From contig JASANG010002660.1 in NCBI GenBank assembly GCA_030248215.1, forward strand, positions 1-64,000: a stretch of 64,000 bases of DNA. The letters run 5' to 3'. Source of the stretch: Enoplolaimus lenunculus (Eukaryota; Nematoda; Enoplea; Enoplida; Thoracostomopsidae). The translations under genes were made by a program, and so were the position numbers. The number at the start of each line of letters is the position of its first letter. Positions within the stretch are counted from its first letter, which is position 1. The notes beneath the pieces were generated by a model. That model was given only the letters and a program-made list of their open reading frames with translations. It did not search any database and was not told where the DNA came from. Positions 60,551-64,000 of the stretch are shown here, piece by piece.

Positions 60551-62448
60551 ATGAGCTTTGAAACGTTTTGCGGTGGCAAATTTTGGGTATGTCAGATTCA
60601 TATGAATTTTAAAATATAAGACAAATAATGCAACGCCAAGATATTAATTGATTCTGAACGAAAGCTACATAAAATAAGTTCGACACATTACAACTAGTGA
60701 TGCTGATCGGACTGCAAAGAGAGAGGACGGTGCCTCGCAGTACGGACCGGATCGGTCCTGAGGCGGTGGACCGTCTATCTGGTGTCGAAGCCAGCCAACG
60801 CTATTACAAATCCTCGACGTATTGAAATTTGTAATGTTAACGTTTTTATCTGCGCTAAACTTGACGAGAAATCAAATTGCTGCGAATTTCTTGAAAACCA
60901 TAAAAACGGATTTTAACGAGTTTTTCGTTCAAGAAATTTCGCAGTTTAACCTTTGGAAACTATTGCAGTAAGACATTTAATAGCGTGTTTATCAGTCATA
61001 CGCGCCTGCCAGGAGCGGTTCTCTATAGACTTCAATCCGGTTGGGTCTGATCCACATCACTAATCGCAGCAATATGAACACCCTTCAATACTTAAAACCT
61101 ATGGGCAAGGTTAACAATTTGTTAAGCATAAATTGAACGATTTTAAAGCCTTTTTCAACAACGCCCTATAATAGGTTTGAAAGTGGCTTCATGCGCTACT
61201 AACTGTTAAAAATACCTAGGAACTCTTGGTCAAATACCCCAATAGATGTTTTAACCACTGAACTTCCGTGTCTGTTACGCCCTTGGCGGACGCGCCCGTC
61301 GGTCATATATAAAACTGTGAAACTTGCATTCGGAATCTTATAATTTTAGGATGATAACCTGACGATCAATACAGATAATCCTGATTTTACACCATGTTTC
61401 GAGCATACAGTCTTGGTGTATATGCCGGTTGCGTTCTTGGTCATTTTTGCACCGGCTACCCTTCGAAACCTTCGCCGAAGCAATGCGTTCCCACTTCCTT
61501 GGACGTGGTACTTTGCAGCTAAACAGGTATGGATGACAGTGCTATCGCGACAATTTGGAGCCGACAACTCGTTGGCCAGCAACTTGTAGTCCGAAATCGC
61601 GTCACCTCAGAAGTCATAGATTCGATGACAATAAACTGCCCAGATTTTCAAATGTATGTAGCACCTCTCACTGGCTAGGGACTTGTAACTTTAGAATAGG
61701 GACTGGTGCGTTCCGAAGTTTGCTGTAGAATTTTAGATTCGCAGCTGCGACTGGTCGATTTTTTGAAAACCTATTGCTGACCGGCAATAGATGCAACAAT
61801 CATTTGAGAATGCGTCTAAGGTTATGGTTAACCATGAAGGTTCTAACATGTACAGATACAATCACCAATCAAACCTTGTATAACGTTCGACTTTACACGG
61901 AGCAATATTCTGTTGGTGTGACAGCAATAACACAGAATTAAAGGGAACAGCCGAAGTATTGCTAGCGGCTTCTGCAGAATATATGGCTCTTGCCTCGGTA
62001 AAATATTTGACGAAGGTTCAGGCAATTTCGGTTGGAAAATTTTTGTTTTTCCTTAAGTTATACTGCGCAGTTAGGTTTATTTGTAACCTTTAGGGAAATT
62101 TTGAATGCATTATTTGCCGTTATTTTTTAAAAGGTAGTTTAAAACAGGTTTCTGAAAAACACTTAGCAGTATATTAATATATTTCACGCAAATTGAACAC
62201 CCATTTTATTATTTAATTTTCTTTCACTTCTGGCTCCGGTTCCACCGTAATTTGCTAACCTTCGTGTTCAGTTTTGGTTTTCTTTACTTCCGGTGGCCGT
62301 TAACCGTTACAAATTCATATTTTAGGTATGTCTGCTTGCCCTAATCGGTATGACAATTGCGATGTTGGGGTACAATATTTATCTTGGAACGCAGAAAACT
62401 ACAGCAGCGAACGACTATTTATATCCGGTATTGCTCGCACTTTCTATG
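60551..62448 (+). CDS. ABCC1: ABCC1/MRP-type ABC transporter, 5' end only (exons 1-3)
   Basis: Long ABCC proteins are ATP-driven plasma-membrane exporters of glutathione and other conjugates. Exon 1 (60551-60586) encodes MSFETFCGGKFW, exon 2 (61350-61526) 59 residues and exon 3 (62326-62448) 41 residues; all joins are phase 0 with GTATGT, GTATGG and GTACGT donors. The joined start has the pattern of the MRP1-type TMD0 domain: FCG near residue 7, a Trp, then NPDFTPCFEHTVLVY, matching human NPDFTKCFQNTVLVW. Two hydrophobic membrane spans follow (VYMPVAFLVIFAP and VCLLALIGMTIAML). The remaining exons, including both nucleotide-binding domains, lie beyond the right edge. ABCC1, 2, 3 and 6 share this start, so the symbol is approximate. 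Intron 1 holds a hAT-like MITE. Confidence 0.85.
60695..61062. mobile_element. hAT-like MITE in ABCC intron 1
   Basis: The ends TAGTGATGCTGATCGGAC and (reversed) TAGTGATGTGGATCAGAC are near-identical inverted repeats. Flanking 8-mers agree at only 5 of 8, so the duplication is decayed. Confidence 0.5.
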
Positions 62449-62950
62449 GTACGTATACAATGAAAGTTTGAAACACTTGCGCAAAACTAAAAATCCCTGT
62501 TTGCAAACTATGTTTGTTATCGACGTCTGAATATTGAAAGCATGCACACAGGCCGATCGAGCTAGAAACTGCTAAACTTAGACGTAGGCTTAGGCTTAGG
62601 ATTAGGTTAATATTTAGGCTTACGCTGAAGTTTATGTTTATGCTTGATGCTGTAAGCTTAACGAACAGAGGTTTTAATACGGTTCCTATTGACAAAAATG
62701 GAACATCACGAAACGAAAAGTGGGTATGATTCAGGACAAAACAAAGGTTTTTTGTAATATAGTATTTGTTTTAAAGTTAAAGAATCCATGCTCCATTTGC
62801 CACGCAGAATAGGATTCACAGCGAAAACTTCCCGAATCAAATAGTTGCTGCAACATCTATGCTGTGTCTGAACTGCACGGTTGGGACGACCCCTTCACTC
62901 GAAGCACCGCGAATATAATTGGCTTTTCCCCTTAATTTCTCCGAAAGATA
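62449..62950. other. ABCC intron 3 sequence
   Basis: It contains a TTAGGC-like block at 62580-62645 and otherwise AT-rich sequence. No further ABCC exon was recognised before the right edge. Confidence 0.4.
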
Positions 62951-63290
62951 TGGCCACACAGGAAATCGAACCTCGGACCTCTCGCTCGCAAGTTAACCCC
63001 TTCTCACATTGAGTTGCCTGTAGGCAACTGAGCGCAGTGTATATACGTTAAATAGTATATATCACACCGTGTTTAACAATTGCAACACGTATACATAGTA
63101 CTAAATCACAACAAGACCTGAGAGCCCCCTCGGGCTCGAGCGTCAAGCTCCTATAGCTGAGTGGTGATGGTATACGCCTCCCACTCCAGTCACTGGAGCT
63201 CGAATCCTAGCATAAAAGTAGGTCTCACGGGAAATAGAAAATATTCATGTGAGAAAGGGTTAATTGCGCTACCAATTACACCACGCGGCT
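62951..63290 (-). repeat. tRNA-derived sequence split by a TTAA MITE
   Basis: Without the insert, the minus strand reads GCCGCGTGGTGTAATTGGTA (an A box), then GCGCAATTAACTTGCGAGCG and AGAGGTCCGAGGTTCGATTT (a B box), ending TGTGTGGCC, which partly pairs with the start. The arms are imperfect, so I read a tRNA-derived SINE or tRNA pseudogene. Confidence 0.55.
62997..63259. mobile_element. TTAA (piggyBac-type) MITE carrying a tRNA-Gly-like segment
   Basis: TTAA on both sides (62993-62996 and 63260-63263) borders inverted ends CCCCTTCTCACAT and ATGTGAGAAAGGG. Inside at 63143-63210 is a tRNA-like stretch: A-box TAGCTGAGTGG, anticodon region GCCTCCCAC as in tRNA-Gly(CCC), and B-box AGCTCGAATCC. 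A related fragment is near 37345-37430. Confidence 0.7.
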
Positions 63291-63559
63291 GATATCATAA
63301 TTTCGCTACACCGCGTATACTCACACGCTGCAGCTATAATGAAAAGATTCTAATATATTTACTATTGTGAGGTATGTTTTGTTGTTCAAGTAATACAACT
63401 TTCACAATATATAATGCGTACATCAGGTGACTTGTGAGAGGGTAGTCTGATTCATATTGCAGCTTTTTGGCTTCAGCATGCTGCAAAACTTACTTTTTCC
63501 GGTCGTATCTTATCCCGCAATCTAAACAATGATTATTTGGGGTTTCAGATGAATACACA

Positions 63560-64000
63560 CGCACGCATATATAGGTATATATCAGAGATTAACCGGAATT
63601 CCTGTTCCTGCCAAAATTCCTGCAAAAAATCAATTCCTGTTCCTGTTTTTGTTCGTGCATTCAAAGATGCAAGAACCGGAATTTTTCAGTTTTGAGGCGA
63701 ATTATTTTTGATCACTTAAATATTGGAAACTTTGTGTTTGAAAATTGTTATTTCGAAATAAGTGTTTTTGAAATTAGTTCAATTTTGTTAATAGACCGTT
63801 TCTGATGTTTTCGCAAACTTTAATGATTAAATAGCTGAAAATTCGCTTAAGCCATTTTTGGCAAGTTTTCTAAAAAATCCAACAGTAATTCGGTGATGAA
63901 AATTATTTCAAATTCCGGTCACTGTTCCTGTTCCTATTCCGGCAAAAAAGTTCAATCCCTATTCCCATTCCTGTTCTGGCAAAATTTAGTTCCTGTTAGA
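63560..64000. repeat. TTCCTGTTCC family MITE
   Basis: GGAATTCCTGTTCCTGCCAAA at the left and TTCCTGTTCTGGCAAAATTT at the right flank AT-rich sequence. This is another of the low-complexity-ended MITE families and may run past the window end. Confidence 0.45.

Noticed and set aside
61346-61582. 78-codon minus frame with many Arg
   Set aside because: It is the antisense of ABCC exon 2, which matches the MRP family on the plus strand.
62328-62450. Second open frame starting MSACPNRYDN
   Set aside because: The frame giving hydrophobic membrane sequence is the one in phase with ABCC exons 1 and 2.
63143-63210. Functional tRNA-Gly gene
   Set aside because: The acceptor and T arms do not pair properly and the sequence is part of a MITE.

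Overview
This is animal nuclear DNA, most likely from an invertebrate. It is AT-rich and gene-poor, its genes are cut into short exons with GT...AG introns from about 100 bases to several kb, and it is crowded with small transposable elements. There are no operons, ribosome binding sites or other bacterial features. Scattered (TTAGGC)n-like blocks resemble the nematode telomere motif, but most lie inside dispersed repeats, so they do not settle the phylum.

Four host genes can be read by joining exons across introns. (1) 13.3-18.8 kb, plus strand: a four-exon gene for a small secreted protein with four mature cysteines and a long threonine-rich tail; I do not recognise its family. (2) 39.0-23.2 kb, minus strand: IMMT/MIC60 (mitofilin), the core subunit of the MICOS complex of the mitochondrial inner membrane; 15 exons recovered, with the first exon and one middle exon not found. 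(3) 51.35-47.8 kb, minus strand: CDO1, cysteine dioxygenase, four exons with all catalytic residues. (4) 60.55 kb to beyond the right edge, plus strand: the first three exons of an ABCC1/MRP-type ABC transporter. IMMT and CDO1 run in the same direction, the secreted-protein gene converges on IMMT, and CDO1 and the ABCC gene diverge across about 9 kb. Nothing suggests that these genes share a pathway beyond ordinary cell metabolism.

The rest is mostly mobile DNA. It includes two copies of one LINE (2.5-3.4 and 25.6-27.4 kb); a broken Ty3/Gypsy pol fragment (11.0-12.8 kb); an internally deleted piggyBac element with intact ends and TTAA duplications (54.56-55.86 kb); a 263-base TTAA MITE that carries a tRNA-Gly-like segment and sits inside a tRNA-derived sequence (63.0-63.3 kb); several hAT-type MITEs with 8-base duplications, one with a paralogous empty site; Helentron-type (HINE-like) elements with subterminal inverted repeats and about 165-base tandem units, one nested in another inside an IMMT intron; a 2.5-kb foldback element with arms of about 95-base tandem repeats (19.7-22.2 kb); and several palindromic MITE families. 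The left edge (1-700) is a block of near-identical direct repeats.

Intergenic stretches not listed separately are AT-rich sequence or old repeat fragments in which I could support no gene. All exon joins rest on reading frame, splice dinucleotides and remembered family sequences, without database searches.
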